A stretch of 64,000 nt of DNA from Polyangiaceae bacterium. Its GTDB lineage: Bacteria; Myxococcota_A; Polyangia; Polyangiales; Polyangiaceae. A model generated the notes under the pieces. The model ran no database searches, was not told where the DNA came from, and saw only the letters and a program-made list of their open reading frames with translations. This document shows, in pieces, positions 36,693-45,824 of this stretch; positions within the stretch are counted from its first letter, which is position 1, and the number at the start of each line of letters is the position of its first letter. A program made the translations under genes and the position numbers. The stretch covers positions 30,001-94,000 of the forward strand of contig JACKEA010000010.1 in the NCBI GenBank assembly GCA_020633235.1, written 5' to 3'.

Positions 36693-38033
36693 TCAGTAAC
36701 GTTGCGAGGGCGACACGCCCATCAGCGGAACTCCGCCCACCACCGGCTCTTTCGGGATGTCCGCGGAGAGTTTCTCGTAGAGCGCCTTCATCTCTTTGAG
36801 CTTCTCCGGCTCCTTTGCGGCGAGGTCGTTCTCTTCCTTGAAGTCCTTGACGACGTCGAAGAGCATGAAGTTGTTGTCGTCGCCGAAAGCGATCAGGGCG
36901 TAGTCCCCGTCGATCAGCGCGCGACGGCGATCCATGAGGTCGCAGCGCGGCAGGTCGGAGATGACCGGTCGCGGCTCCGCCTTGGCGCCGTACACCTCGG
37001 GGACCAGGCTCTTGCCGCGGAACGGCGGATCGTTCGGCAAGCCCATGAGGTCCGCCATGGTGGGCGCCAGATCGATGGCGCTGCGAGACACCTCGATGCG
37101 ACGCGGCTCGGCGCCGGGAACGCGAATGAAGAGCGGCACGCGAATCAGGCTCTCCCACAGCTGGTACGCGTGGCGATACTGCCCGCGCTCGCCAAAGCCC
37201 TCACCGTGATCCGCGGTGATGATCACGACGGTGTTCTTGCCGAAGGGCTGCTTGTCGACCCAATCCACCAGGTCCCCCACCCAGCGATCAGTGAAGTGGA
37301 CCTCGTTGTCGTACAGGTCCCGTCGCTTGTCGCCGTAGTCCGGGTCCTCTTCGTGCTTGATGTAGGTGAAGTGCGGATCCAAGAAATGGAAGTAGGCGAA
37401 GAAGCGCTTCTTGCCCGTCTGGTCCACGTTCTTGGGATCCGAGAGCATCTCCTTGGCCAGCTTGTTCAGCCGATCGCTGGTGATGTCATGCACGCCGGTG
37501 GTGTCGAGGAAGGTTCCGGGCAGCAGGCGGTAGTCGTCGAAGCCCTGGTTGGTGCCCATGTTCGGCAAGAAGTAGCCGTGGCCGTGTCCCGCCAGGGTGC
37601 GAAGGCCGGCCTTCTGTGCGCGCTCGCTGATGAACAGGTTGTCGTCGAACCAGCGCGTGAAGAAGTAGCCGTCGCGGCGCATCTCGCTCGGGTACTTGCC
37701 CACCAGCGTGGGCACCACGCTCTTGGCGGTGTAGCTGGAGAGCGAGTAGCTGCGCGGATAGAAGGTGGATCGCTTGCCGAACTCCGTGAGCCATGGCGCG
37801 ATCTGTCGCGGGTAGCCGGTCCACGGCATGTCTGCGCGCAAGCTGTCCACCATGATGAACAAGACGTTGTAGGGCCGCTGGGGCTCGGGCTTCTTTGGCT
37901 CAACGGCGCTGGCAGAGGGGGCCACCTTGGGACTGGGGGCTGCGCTCTTGGCGGCCGCGGAGGCGCTGGGCTCGGCTTTCGAGCAGCCGAGGGCGACGAA
38001 GCCGAGCAGGGCGAGGGCGAGGATCTTTCGCAT
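36693..38033 (-). CDS. Sulfatase/phosphotransferase-fold lipoprotein with Thr at the nucleophile position
   Basis: The 446-residue product has a lipobox (LALLGFVALGC, Cys17), a Ser/Ala/Pro linker and an alkaline-phosphatase/sulfatase domain. The metal Asp63 is in FIMVDSLRAD, and a second metal pair is in TADHGEGFGERG (Asp275, His276). At the place of the formylglycine C/S-x-P-S-R motif it reads SSYTAKSVVPTLVG, giving Thr102 as likely nucleophile. This is as in phosphoglycerol and phosphoethanolamine transferases rather than true sulfatases. ATG 38033 begins the lipoprotein signal; the longer frame adds a charged leader. Substrate unknown, possibly an envelope glycan or lipid. Confidence 0.82.
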   Translation of the reverse strand: MRKILALALLGFVALGCSKAEPSASAAAKSAAPSPKVAPSASAVEPKKPEPQRPYNVLFIMVDSLRADMPWTGYPRQIAPWLTEFGKRSTFYPRSYSLSSYTAKSVVPTLVGKYPSEMRRDGYFFTRWFDDNLFISERAQKAGLRTLAGHGHGYFLPNMGTNQGFDDYRLLPGTFLDTTGVHDITSDRLNKLAKEMLSDPKNVDQTGKKRFFAYFHFLDPHFTYIKHEEDPDYGDKRRDLYDNEVHFTDRWVGDLVDWVDKQPFGKNTVVIITADHGEGFGERGQYRHAYQLWESLIRVPLFIRVPGAEPRRIEVSRSAIDLAPTMADLMGLPNDPPFRGKSLVPEVYGAKAEPRPVISDLPRCDLMDRRRALIDGDYALIAFGDDNNFMLFDVVKDFKEENDLAAKEPEKLKEMKALYEKLSADIPKEPVVGGVPLMGVSPSQRY

Positions 38034-38079
38034 GCGCCGGGAGCTTCTACCCTCGACCCGCGGCTCGCGCAAAGATCGA

Positions 38080-39894
38080 TCAGTCCGCGTCGAGGTGTGT
38101 GTGCAGCACTTCCTGCACCTTGGCGGCCAGCGTGGCTGGGGTGAACGGCTTCTGCAAAAACGGCATGTTCACCGGTAGTGAGCTGCGTTCGGCGAGTACG
38201 TCTCCCGTGTAGCCGGACATGAACAGGATCTTGAGATCCGGGTGGTCCGCGCGCACGCGCTCGGCCAGCTCGCGCCCGTTCATACGAGGTAGCACCACGT
38301 CCGTGAGCAACAGGTCGACGTGTTTGTCGGTGCTCGAGAGCAAGCTCAGGGCCGAGCGCGCGTCGCTCGCCTCAAGCACCGAAAATCCAAGCCGGCGCAG
38401 CACCCGGCGGGCCGAGCGGAGCACCGTGGGCTCGTCCTCCACCAGCAATATCGTCTGCTGAGCGGTCTCGCCAGGACTCGGAGCATGGACCGAATGCACG
38501 CGCCGAGGGCGCTCTTCGGTGCGCGGGAAGTAGATGTCGAAGCGCGTGCCTCGTCCCGGCGTGCTCTCGGCGATCACGCCGCCACCGCTCTGGGTCACGA
38601 TGCCGTAGACGGTGGAGAGACCAAGCCCCGTGCCCTGTCCGCGGGGCTTGGTGGTGAAGAAGGGTTCGAACACCCGCGACAGCACCTCCGGCGGCATGCC
38701 CGTGCCGTCGTCCACCATGGACAGCCGAACGAAGCGACCCGGGCCCGTGCCCAAGCGCTGCCCCACTTCGGCATCGATGTCCACGCTGCACGTTTCGACC
38801 CCAAGGGTGCCGCCTTCCGGCATGGCATCCCGAGCGTTCACCGCGAGATTGACCAGCACTTGCTCGATCTGGCCACGGTCCACCTTGATGAAGTCGACGC
38901 CGTCGGCAAGGGACAGCGTGAGCTCCACGTCGGCGCCCAACAGGCGCAGGATCGTTCTTCGAGCGTCACGGATGACCTCGTTCAAATCCAATACGACGGG
39001 CTCCAGCACCTGCTGGCGGCTGAAGGCCAAGAGCTGCCGGGTGAGGCTGGCGGCGCGCTTCGCGGCGCGCAGCGTGTCTTCCAGATCTTCCACTACCTCG
39101 TGATCGCTGCCGATGTCCGATAGGGCCAGGGTGACGTTCGCCTGGATGGCCGTCAGCAGGTTGTTGAAGTCGTGGGCCACGCCGCCGGCGAGCTGGCCCA
39201 CGGATTCCAAGCGATGCACCTGTTGCAGGCGCTCTTCCAGGCGCCGTCGCTCGTCCACCAGGCGACCGGTGGCGATGAAATGGGTGACGGTGCCCCCCTC
39301 GTCCTTGAGCGGAGTCAGGATCTTCTCCTCGTGAAAGAGCGTTCCGTCCTTGGCTCGATTCACGAACTCCGCCGTGAACGGGTGGCCGGCGCTGATCGTC
39401 TGCCACATGTGAGCGTAGAACTCGTCGTCGTGCTGCCCGGACTGAACCATCCCAGGGGAACGCCCTATGGCCTCTGCGGCGCTGTACCCGGTGGCCGCCT
39501 CCCACGCAGGGTTCACGTACACGATGCGGCCGTCGCGATTGGTGATCAGGACCAGGTCTGCCGTTTGCTCCAGGGCCCGGGAGAGCATGCGAACTCGTTC
39601 GTCCACCGACTCTTTGGCGATCAACAGGTGAGTCCCCGGAGCGACGTTCGGGATGCATCTGAGGGAGATCTGAACCGTGTCACCCTTCGAGCGCCGAAAG
39701 CCGATCGTAAACGACGTTTCTTCGGTGAGCGACGACAGCTTGGGCAGAGTTTCGGGAAGCGGCGCCGCCCCCAACAGCCGCGCGGCGCGATTCGATTGCA
39801 AGATGCGGCCGTCGTCGTCCACGACGAACATCGCTTCGGTGGCAACCTCGAATGCCGTCTGCTGCCAAGGCCGCTGCGGGCCGTTCTCTGCCAT
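38080..39894 (-). CDS. Hybrid sensor histidine kinase (PAS-PAS-HisKA-HATPase-REC)
   Basis: The 604-residue soluble protein has two PAS domains (about 10-95 and 105-215, NRDGRIVYVNPAWEAATGYS). A HisKA domain follows with His241 in GGVAHDFNNLLTAI. The full HATPase has an N-box (LVNLAVNARDAM), G1 (DDGTGM), F (FEPFFTT) and G2 (GQGTGLGLS). The C-terminal receiver (about 480-604) has acidic EDE, phospho-Asp in LLLTDVVLPRMNG and Lys in LQKPFTP. It lacks transmembrane segments, so it senses cytoplasmic signals. ATG 39894 is chosen where the PAS-containing part begins. No cognate output gene is adjacent. Confidence 0.93.
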   Translation of the reverse strand: MAENGPQRPWQQTAFEVATEAMFVVDDDGRILQSNRAARLLGAAPLPETLPKLSSLTEETSFTIGFRRSKGDTVQISLRCIPNVAPGTHLLIAKESVDERVRMLSRALEQTADLVLITNRDGRIVYVNPAWEAATGYSAAEAIGRSPGMVQSGQHDDEFYAHMWQTISAGHPFTAEFVNRAKDGTLFHEEKILTPLKDEGGTVTHFIATGRLVDERRRLEERLQQVHRLESVGQLAGGVAHDFNNLLTAIQANVTLALSDIGSDHEVVEDLEDTLRAAKRAASLTRQLLAFSRQQVLEPVVLDLNEVIRDARRTILRLLGADVELTLSLADGVDFIKVDRGQIEQVLVNLAVNARDAMPEGGTLGVETCSVDIDAEVGQRLGTGPGRFVRLSMVDDGTGMPPEVLSRVFEPFFTTKPRGQGTGLGLSTVYGIVTQSGGGVIAESTPGRGTRFDIYFPRTEERPRRVHSVHAPSPGETAQQTILLVEDEPTVLRSARRVLRRLGFSVLEASDARSALSLLSSTDKHVDLLLTDVVLPRMNGRELAERVRADHPDLKILFMSGYTGDVLAERSSLPVNMPFLQKPFTPATLAAKVQEVLHTHLDAD

Positions 39895-39942
39895 CGTCGT
39901 CCGGCTCCCCCCGGCATGGTGAATGTACACTTTTCTAGGGCG

Positions 39943-39967
39943 GCAGCCCCACAAAGCCAGGGGCTGC
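39943..39967. promoter_or_regulatory. Perfect 8-bp inverted repeat in divergent promoter region
   Basis: GCAGCCCC (39943-39950) and GGGGCTGC (39960-39967) are separated by 9 bp between the divergently transcribed kinase (start 39894) and the gene at 40006. No T-tract follows, so an operator is more likely than a terminator. Confidence 0.4.
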
Positions 39968-40005
39968 GTGACACCTCCGCGCGCTTCTCGTATCCTGATC
40001 GTCCG

Positions 40006-40437
40006 ATGCGACGGACGCCCCTCGCTGCGCTTCTCTCCGCCGTGCTGCTCGGAGGGTTGGTGTTCACAGGCTCCGCCCTCACGGGCGAGAGCGCCGCTGC
40101 GGCTCCCAAGAAGGCGAAACCCGCCAAGAAAAAGCCCGGCAAGAAGGGCGAAGAAGAGCCCAAGGAAGAAGCCACCGAAGAGTCGAAATCCAAGACCAGC
40201 TCCGACGCTGGAGCATCGAGTGGAGGCGGGCCCAAGGTGGTGGAGACCAAGACGACGGGAGATGGTGGGGTAAAGACCTACAAGTTCGGCCCCGTCGAGG
40301 TGGAAGGCCGTCTCAAGTCTCCGCAGGTGGTCTATTTTCTACGCCGTGTGCGTGCGGAATTCGCTGCCGGTGCCCTCGGGCATCGTTCTTTCATGCGTGA
40401 GCTCAGCGACACGCGTCGCAACCCGGCGATCCACTGA
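40006..40437 (+). CDS. Exported Lys/Glu-rich protein of unknown function
   Basis: The 143-residue product has an N-terminal signal peptide or anchor (PLAALLSAVLLGGLVFTGSAL). A highly charged Lys/Glu stretch (about 35-70) follows, with a short conserved-looking C-terminal part (YKFGPVEVEGRLKSPQVVYFLRR and GHRSFMRELSDTRR). The next gene, 45 bp on, encodes an AgmX/PglI-type protein, so this may be its envelope partner. A TATCCT hexamer ends 9 bp before the ATG. Confidence 0.65.
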   Translation: MRRTPLAALLSAVLLGGLVFTGSALTGESAAAAPKKAKPAKKKPGKKGEEEPKEEATEESKSKTSSDAGASSGGGPKVVETKTTGDGGVKTYKFGPVEVEGRLKSPQVVYFLRRVRAEFAAGALGHRSFMRELSDTRRNPAIH

Positions 40438-40482
40438 GGCCTTGATGACCGAGCGCCTCCTCCCGCAAAATCGAGCGCTCTG

Positions 40483-41889
40483 ATGGCAAACGCCCCCGCC
40501 CCCGCCCCCGTCGTTCTTCGCGCCGCCGCCGTGTGGGGGACCACGGTGCTTTCGGTCCGTCACCTGGCGGGCGGTCAATCGTTCCAGATCGGCGAGATGG
40601 AAAACGCCGTCGTGCCCAAGCCCGACGGCAACCCCATGACCGACTCGCCCATTCGCGCCGTCGGGGCCGGCTGGGAGCTCGATGCGCGTGGCGCCACCGG
40701 GGGCGTGCTGTTCCTCCGCGGGCGGCGAGAGGATCCGGCAGAGCTGGCGAAGACCGGCGCGCCCATTCCCATCGTCGCGGGGGACCACGGGCTGGTGCAG
40801 TACGGCCCGACCTTCAGCGTCTTCTTCCAGTTCGCCCACAACCCGCCGGCGATCAAGGACCGGATCAAGATCGAGTGGTCGCTGCTGCTCGCGTTCCTGT
40901 TCTCGATGGTCGCGGTGATCGGCGGCCTGGCGCTGATCTGGGCCATCACCACGCCGCGGGGCATTCCCAAGCCGCTGGAGCTCACCAGTCAGACCGAGCT
41001 CGCCCTGCAGTTCAACCTCAAGGAAGAGCCAGAAGAGCCCGAGCCACAGAAGGGGGACGAGGACTCGGATAAGGGCAAGGGCATCAAGGACCCCGGCGCC
41101 AAGGACAAGAAGGACATGGGCGGGGGCAAGAAGATCAAGGGCGCCGAAGGGCAGCTCGGTCGTCGTGGCCCCGCGGACAAGACGGAGCTCAAGGGCGAGA
41201 TCAAGCACAACCTCGGCGGCATGGCGGAGGCGCTCTCGAGCGACGTTGGCGAAGAGGTGAAGAAGACCCTCGGCACCATCAGCTCCGTCGCGGACGCTCT
41301 CGGTGGACTGCGCTCCGACAAGATCGTGCTCGGTCAAGGTACCGGCACGGGCCTCAAGGGCGGTGGTCCCGGCGGCGGCGGCACCGGCGAAGGTGTTCCC
41401 TTCGGTTCTGGAACGCTGGATACCGGCTGGGGCCCCGGCAAGGGCGGAGGGTACGGCTCGGGTAGCGGTGGTCCTGGTGGCAAGGGCAGCGGCGGTTTCG
41501 GCAAGGGCGGCAAAGGCGGCGGCGAAGGTGCTGGTGAAGGCAGTGGCACCGGTGAGCGAAAAGTTGCGGGCAAGGACGCGCCGAAGCCCGGACAAGGACT
41601 CTCGCCGTCTCAGATTTCTCGCGTCGTGATGTCCCGCTATGGAGCGTTCCGCGCCTGCTACGAAGCCGCGGCCGCGCGCGATCCGGGGATGCAGGGCAAC
41701 GTCAGCGTGAGCTGGAGCATCACCCCTGGTGGCTCCGTGGCGGGGGCCAACATCGGCGGCTCGTCCCTCGGCAATCCGCGGGTAGAGGGCTGCATCAAGC
41801 GCCAGTTCATGCGCCTCAAGTTCCCATCAGCGGACAAGTCCACCAACGCCAGCTGGACGTTCTCGTTCCGGCCCAGCAAGAAGAAGTAG
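40483..41889 (+). CDS. AgmX/PglI-type TonB-like envelope protein
   Basis: The 468-residue product has a cytoplasmic N-terminal beta-rich domain (FHA-like pattern VLSVRHLAGGQSFQIGE) and a single transmembrane helix near 130-155 (WSLLLAFLFSMVAVIGGLALIWAI). A Lys/Asp/Glu-rich and then Gly-rich periplasm-spanning stretch (about 185-385) leads to a C-terminal AgmX/PglI domain (VMSRYGAFRACYEAAAARDPGMQGNV, PRVEGCIKRQFMRLKFP) with its paired cysteines. Proteins of this build in Myxococcus belong to gliding-motility and envelope trafficking systems; that role is inferred here. It is preceded by a small exported protein gene that is probably in the same operon. Confidence 0.82.
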   Translation: MANAPAPAPVVLRAAAVWGTTVLSVRHLAGGQSFQIGEMENAVVPKPDGNPMTDSPIRAVGAGWELDARGATGGVLFLRGRREDPAELAKTGAPIPIVAGDHGLVQYGPTFSVFFQFAHNPPAIKDRIKIEWSLLLAFLFSMVAVIGGLALIWAITTPRGIPKPLELTSQTELALQFNLKEEPEEPEPQKGDEDSDKGKGIKDPGAKDKKDMGGGKKIKGAEGQLGRRGPADKTELKGEIKHNLGGMAEALSSDVGEEVKKTLGTISSVADALGGLRSDKIVLGQGTGTGLKGGGPGGGGTGEGVPFGSGTLDTGWGPGKGGGYGSGSGGPGGKGSGGFGKGGKGGGEGAGEGSGTGERKVAGKDAPKPGQGLSPSQISRVVMSRYGAFRACYEAAAARDPGMQGNVSVSWSITPGGSVAGANIGGSSLGNPRVEGCIKRQFMRLKFPSADKSTNASWTFSFRPSKKK

Positions 41890-41899
41890 CCGGCTCGGC

Positions 41900-41915
41900 T
41901 GGCACGCCCGTGGCA
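41900..41915 (+). promoter_or_regulatory. Sigma-54 promoter
   Basis: TGGCACGCCCGTGGCA agrees with TGGCACGNNNNTTGCW at 11 of 12 fixed positions, with GG and GC correctly spaced. Transcription would start near 41926, 26 nt before ATG 41952, with GAGG at 41941-41944 as ribosome binding site. Confidence 0.7.
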
Positions 41916-41951
41916 TAGTCGGAAGGCTCGGGACTTTTGCGAGGTTGAATC

Positions 41952-42875
41952 ATGCGACTTCTGCCGCGAATTGGACGTCAGGCTGTGGGGGCACAGGCCC
42001 CCGGCGCGGGGGCTCTGAGCCCCAGTCTGTTGCTTGTCGGTGTGCTCTTGGCTGCGCCCCTCAGCGGGTGTGGCAGCAAAGACGAGACGCGCACGCTGGA
42101 GCCAGTACAGCTCGGGATGTCGAGCGACATGGCGCCCATCTACGACGACGACCAGATGCAGCTGTACGAAGTCAAGCTGCCCGTCGGCTTCCCCATCAAG
42201 GCGCCCACCGCAGCGGAGCAGGCCAACCTGGATAGCCAGCCCGTCGCCCCCTATCCCTCGAAGCCGTGGGTGGAGGCTGACGACTACGACATCCAGATCA
42301 CTTGGACGCTGTCCAACTTGGACGCGGAAGACCACAACGTCGAGCTGTTGGTGGATCCCTGGAACGAGTTCGGTCGCTATTGGCCGGGCATGGAAGTCAC
42401 GGACGCCCAGCGCGGGGAGCTGCAGCCGAATCTGTCGGGGATCGACGTCTTGTTCGAGCTACCGGGCACCAAGGGCGGTCGCGAGTCACGGCGTCACGGC
42501 ACCCTCACGGTCCAAGACATGAAGGAGCTCGCCATCGATTTCGGAACGGTGATGAACATCATCGCCAACGCTCCTCCGCCGGATCCGAACGCTCCCGACG
42601 AGGACCCGACCGTCACGCTGGTCAACCATGCCTTCGCCGTGGGCAATCGCTCCTACAACGACCCGCTCTCCAAGCCCTACATACCAGGGGTGATCGCAGG
42701 ACTCACGGGCGTGGACATCGGTATGCGCACGCGCGAGCCGGCCAATGTGGCCCTGGAAATCGTGATCGAGGTCGTGGACAAGGGCGACTCCAAGGTCATC
42801 TCCCGCGACAGCAAGGATGCTCCCATCCCCGAGCCCGCGGACTACGTCACCGTGGCGTACGGCGGAGCCATGTAG
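41952..42875 (+). CDS. Lipoprotein of unknown function
   Basis: The 307-residue product has a long n-region and a lipobox (LLVGVLLAAPLSGC, Cys about 40). The mature part is acidic and looks beta-rich (DYDIQITWTLSNLDAEDHNVELLVDPWNEFGRYWPG; VALEIVIEVVDKGDSKV). I do not recognise the family. It lies behind a strong sigma-54 promoter and 52 bp upstream of a hybrid kinase, so it may be the envelope sensor or an output of the same regulatory unit (inference). Confidence 0.68.
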   Translation: MRLLPRIGRQAVGAQAPGAGALSPSLLLVGVLLAAPLSGCGSKDETRTLEPVQLGMSSDMAPIYDDDQMQLYEVKLPVGFPIKAPTAAEQANLDSQPVAPYPSKPWVEADDYDIQITWTLSNLDAEDHNVELLVDPWNEFGRYWPGMEVTDAQRGELQPNLSGIDVLFELPGTKGGRESRRHGTLTVQDMKELAIDFGTVMNIIANAPPPDPNAPDEDPTVTLVNHAFAVGNRSYNDPLSKPYIPGVIAGLTGVDIGMRTREPANVALEIVIEVVDKGDSKVISRDSKDAPIPEPADYVTVAYGGAM

Positions 42876-42927
42876 GCTTGACTCGCGAGGCCGACACGCT
42901 TTCCCTGGTGGTTGGCCCTCGAGTCCG

Positions 42928-44835
42928 ATGCGCGCGACTTTCGGCACCCCAGATCAACCTCTATTCGACGCCGTCGCCGAGGCGATCGTCCAAGCTGCGT
43001 CGGACGCCAAGATCGGCGTCGTCGTCACCACGGCCGGAACGCGCGACCCACGCATCGTTTACGTCAGCGCGGAGTACGCGCGACTGGCGGGGATGCCCGC
43101 CCGCGACCTGATCGGAAAAGACGCCTTGGCGCTGACCGCGCCCGACGAGCTGCCACGGATTCGCGCCATGGTGGAGCAGGGGGCGCGGGGAGAAGCCACG
43201 CCGCTGCACTTCGAAACGGCGATGCTGACCGCCGACGGCCGGCGCATCGCCGTGGAGGTCGCGGTGTCCTTGGTAAAGCACGGGCAGGAGCGGCTCGCCG
43301 TCGCCTTCTTCATCGACGTCACTCGGCGCAAGGAAGCGATCGCGGCCATCGAAGAGTCCGAGGCCCGCTTCCGCCGAGTAATCGAGGCGGCACCGGAGGC
43401 GGTGTGGATCCTGGACGACTACCGCGTGCTCTACGTCAACCCTGCGACCGTCGCGCTGTTCGGCTACGACGACGCCAGCGAGTTGGTCGACGCGGACCCT
43501 CGCCGCTTCCTGCATCCCGACGACGTACCGATCATCGAACAGCGGCGGCAGGCCACGGTTCTCGAGCGGCGTCGGTTGCCACCGCAGGAGTACCGAGTCC
43601 GACGCCGGGACGGCAGCATCGTCGTGGTGGAGGTGAGCTCCATTCCGATCGAATACGAGGGGCGTCACGCCGTGCTGTCCTTCGCCCGGGACGTCTCCGA
43701 GCGAAAGCGCATCGAGCTCAGGTTGCTACAGGCGGACCGGCTCGCCGCGCTCGGGCTGCTCGCGGGAGGAATGGCCCACGCCATCAACAATCCGCTGACC
43801 TACGTGCTGTTGGACTTGGACCACGTGGCGCGTCGGCTGCCTGCTCTCACTACGGACCCCGCGGAAGTGGAGGACGTCGTCGCGCGTTTGCGGGAGGCCT
43901 ACCAAGGCGCCGAGCGCATCGCCGGAGTGGTGCGTCGAATGCGGGCCTTTTCGCGGGTGGATGAGCGGACTCGCAGCGCCGTGGACGTGCGGCGAGTGCT
44001 CGACGCCGCCGTGGAGATGGTGGGGCACGAGATCCGTCACCGTGGGCGTCTGGTGACGGCGTACGAAGAAGTGCCCCCGGTGGACGTGAGCGAGGCCCAT
44101 CTGGAGCAGGTGTTCTTGCACCTCCTCGTGCACGCTGCTCAATCCTTGCCGGAGGAGGAGCGCAGCGAGGTCCGACTCGAGGTGAAGCGGTCGTACGACG
44201 CTCGCGTCATGGTGTCCTTGACCGTCACCGGGCGTGCGATGGACTCCGCCACGCTGGCGCGGGTGTTCGATCCCTTCTACGTGCGCGACGACGAACGCTC
44301 CGCCGTGGGCTTGCCTTTTTGCCGCGCGGTGGTCACCTCCCTCGGTGGAGAGATCGTCGCCGAGAGCGACGCTCATGCGGGCACCACCTTCCGCGTGCTG
44401 CTGCCGGTGGGCGAGGTCCTGCCAAGCGCACCGGTATCGGCGCGCGCTCCCGCGGCGGCACAGGCGGAGGCGCGGGCCCGAGTGCTGGTGGTGGACGACG
44501 ACCCGGGCATCGGCAGCGCGCTCCGGATCGCGCTGGAAGACGTGCACTCCGTCACCTGCTCCACCAGCGCCATCGACGCGCGGGATCGACTCCTCGCGGG
44601 GGAAGAGTTCGACGTGGTGTTCTGCGACGTCATGATGCCGGATCTCGACGGAACCAAGCTGTATCAAGCGATCGCTCAGGCGCGTCCGGAGCAGGCCGCG
44701 CGCTTCGTGTTCATGAGCGCCGGGGCGGCGCGCCGAGACGTCGCGCGATTCTTGGCGAGCTCGGGGCGGCCTCGGCTGGACAAGCCCTTCGACACCACGA
44801 CGGTGCGCCGGGTGGTCCGCGAAGTCGCGCGTTAG
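42928..44835 (+). CDS. Hybrid histidine kinase with degenerate ATPase domain
   Basis: The 635-residue product has two PAS domains (about 15-130 and 145-260, ESEARFRRVIEAAPEAVWILDD) and a HisKA-like domain with His284 in GMAHAINNPLTYVL. The ATPase domain has lost key residues: the N-box reads LHLLVHAAQSLP with His402 in place of the Mg-binding Asn, and the G1 box reads TVTGRAM with Val433 in place of the adenine-binding Asp. The C-terminal receiver is intact (DDD about 523-525, Asp567 in FCDVMMPDLDG, Lys619). It may lack autokinase activity and act as a phospho-acceptor or scaffold. ATG 42928 begins where PAS similarity starts. Confidence 0.88.
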   Translation: MRATFGTPDQPLFDAVAEAIVQAASDAKIGVVVTTAGTRDPRIVYVSAEYARLAGMPARDLIGKDALALTAPDELPRIRAMVEQGARGEATPLHFETAMLTADGRRIAVEVAVSLVKHGQERLAVAFFIDVTRRKEAIAAIEESEARFRRVIEAAPEAVWILDDYRVLYVNPATVALFGYDDASELVDADPRRFLHPDDVPIIEQRRQATVLERRRLPPQEYRVRRRDGSIVVVEVSSIPIEYEGRHAVLSFARDVSERKRIELRLLQADRLAALGLLAGGMAHAINNPLTYVLLDLDHVARRLPALTTDPAEVEDVVARLREAYQGAERIAGVVRRMRAFSRVDERTRSAVDVRRVLDAAVEMVGHEIRHRGRLVTAYEEVPPVDVSEAHLEQVFLHLLVHAAQSLPEEERSEVRLEVKRSYDARVMVSLTVTGRAMDSATLARVFDPFYVRDDERSAVGLPFCRAVVTSLGGEIVAESDAHAGTTFRVLLPVGEVLPSAPVSARAPAAAQAEARARVLVVDDDPGIGSALRIALEDVHSVTCSTSAIDARDRLLAGEEFDVVFCDVMMPDLDGTKLYQAIAQARPEQAARFVFMSAGAARRDVARFLASSGRPRLDKPFDTTTVRRVVREVAR

Positions 44836-45806
44836 CGCTGCATCAGTCGCAGCAAGATGGCGGCGGCACGAGTCGGCGCGAGCTCCATTTCCACGCGCAC
44901 CACGCGCCCGGCGACGCTGATCTTGGCGGCTGCGAAGGGGTCGTCCCCGAGCTCGCGGCGAATCAACGGGGCCAGGTCCTTGCGCAGCGAATCGAGCACG
45001 CCGGCGAGGTCCGCGCACGCGGCTTCGGAGCTGCAGCCGAGCACCGCGAGCGCGCTCACCTTGGGGGCCACGTTCACCCGCAGCGCCGCCGCGCGCAGGG
45101 ACGACAGCGGCGAGAGGCGCACCAGGTTGCTGTCGGTGACGCGCTCGAGCCACCCTGGCGGCACCACCCAACTGGCGACCAGTGCGCCATCGCCTACGGA
45201 AGCGCGCAGGCTTTCGTGAGTCTTGTCCCGGGACACGTTGTCGAGGCGCCCCTCGGCGGTGTCGATCATGTCGCGCAGGTAGTGACCGTCGCCCAGCATC
45301 ACCGGACCGCCGTCACGCACGGCGATCTCCCCGGCGCTGCCGTTCAGGTCTCGCACGGTGACGAACGAGCCGACCTGCGTGAGGCCGGGCTTGCCATGAC
45401 GTTTGGCCACGATGGCGCTGGCGCACTCCGCCATTTGCTTGGCGGCAAAGTGCCCGGTGCCCACCAGGCCAAAATCCGTCGAATCGCGCTTGGGAATGGC
45501 GAAGGCCAGCTCGTCGAGCTCCGACGTGGGATCGAAGCCGCACACGTCCGACAGACGCCCGACCCCCGGCAACACTCGACCACTCTCCGTCAGGGTGGCG
45601 CCCAGCGGACTCTGACGAACCCGGGCCAGATCCACCGTCGCCAGGAACGTCGGCCCGTTGGGGATCGCGCCCAGCGGCGTCAGGCGAGGCTGCGCCGGCA
45701 AAGTCGCGGGCGTCGGCTCGCGGCTGCGAAGCACCAACACGGCCACGAGCAACGCTGCGCTGCCCAGGAAGATGGCGATGTCTATGGTGCGGACGCTACG
45801 GGCCAT
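44832..45806 (-). CDS. Membrane-anchored protein of unknown function
   Basis: The 324-residue product has one N-terminal transmembrane helix (IDIAIFLGSAALLVAVLVL) and a large domain outside the cytoplasm. Its start (GPTFLATVDLARVRQSPLG) and two Cys pairs (DVCGFDP, ECASAI; LGCSSEAACADL) are visible, but no family is recognised. The stop overlaps the hybrid-kinase stop by 4 bp in convergent orientation. A small zinc-finger-like gene lies 18 bp upstream, suggesting an operon. Confidence 0.68.
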   Translation of the reverse strand: MARSVRTIDIAIFLGSAALLVAVLVLRSREPTPATLPAQPRLTPLGAIPNGPTFLATVDLARVRQSPLGATLTESGRVLPGVGRLSDVCGFDPTSELDELAFAIPKRDSTDFGLVGTGHFAAKQMAECASAIVAKRHGKPGLTQVGSFVTVRDLNGSAGEIAVRDGGPVMLGDGHYLRDMIDTAEGRLDNVSRDKTHESLRASVGDGALVASWVVPPGWLERVTDSNLVRLSPLSSLRAAALRVNVAPKVSALAVLGCSSEAACADLAGVLDSLRKDLAPLIRRELGDDPFAAAKISVAGRVVRVEMELAPTRAAAILLRLMQR

Positions 45807-45824
45807 GAAGCCCGAACACTCTAC

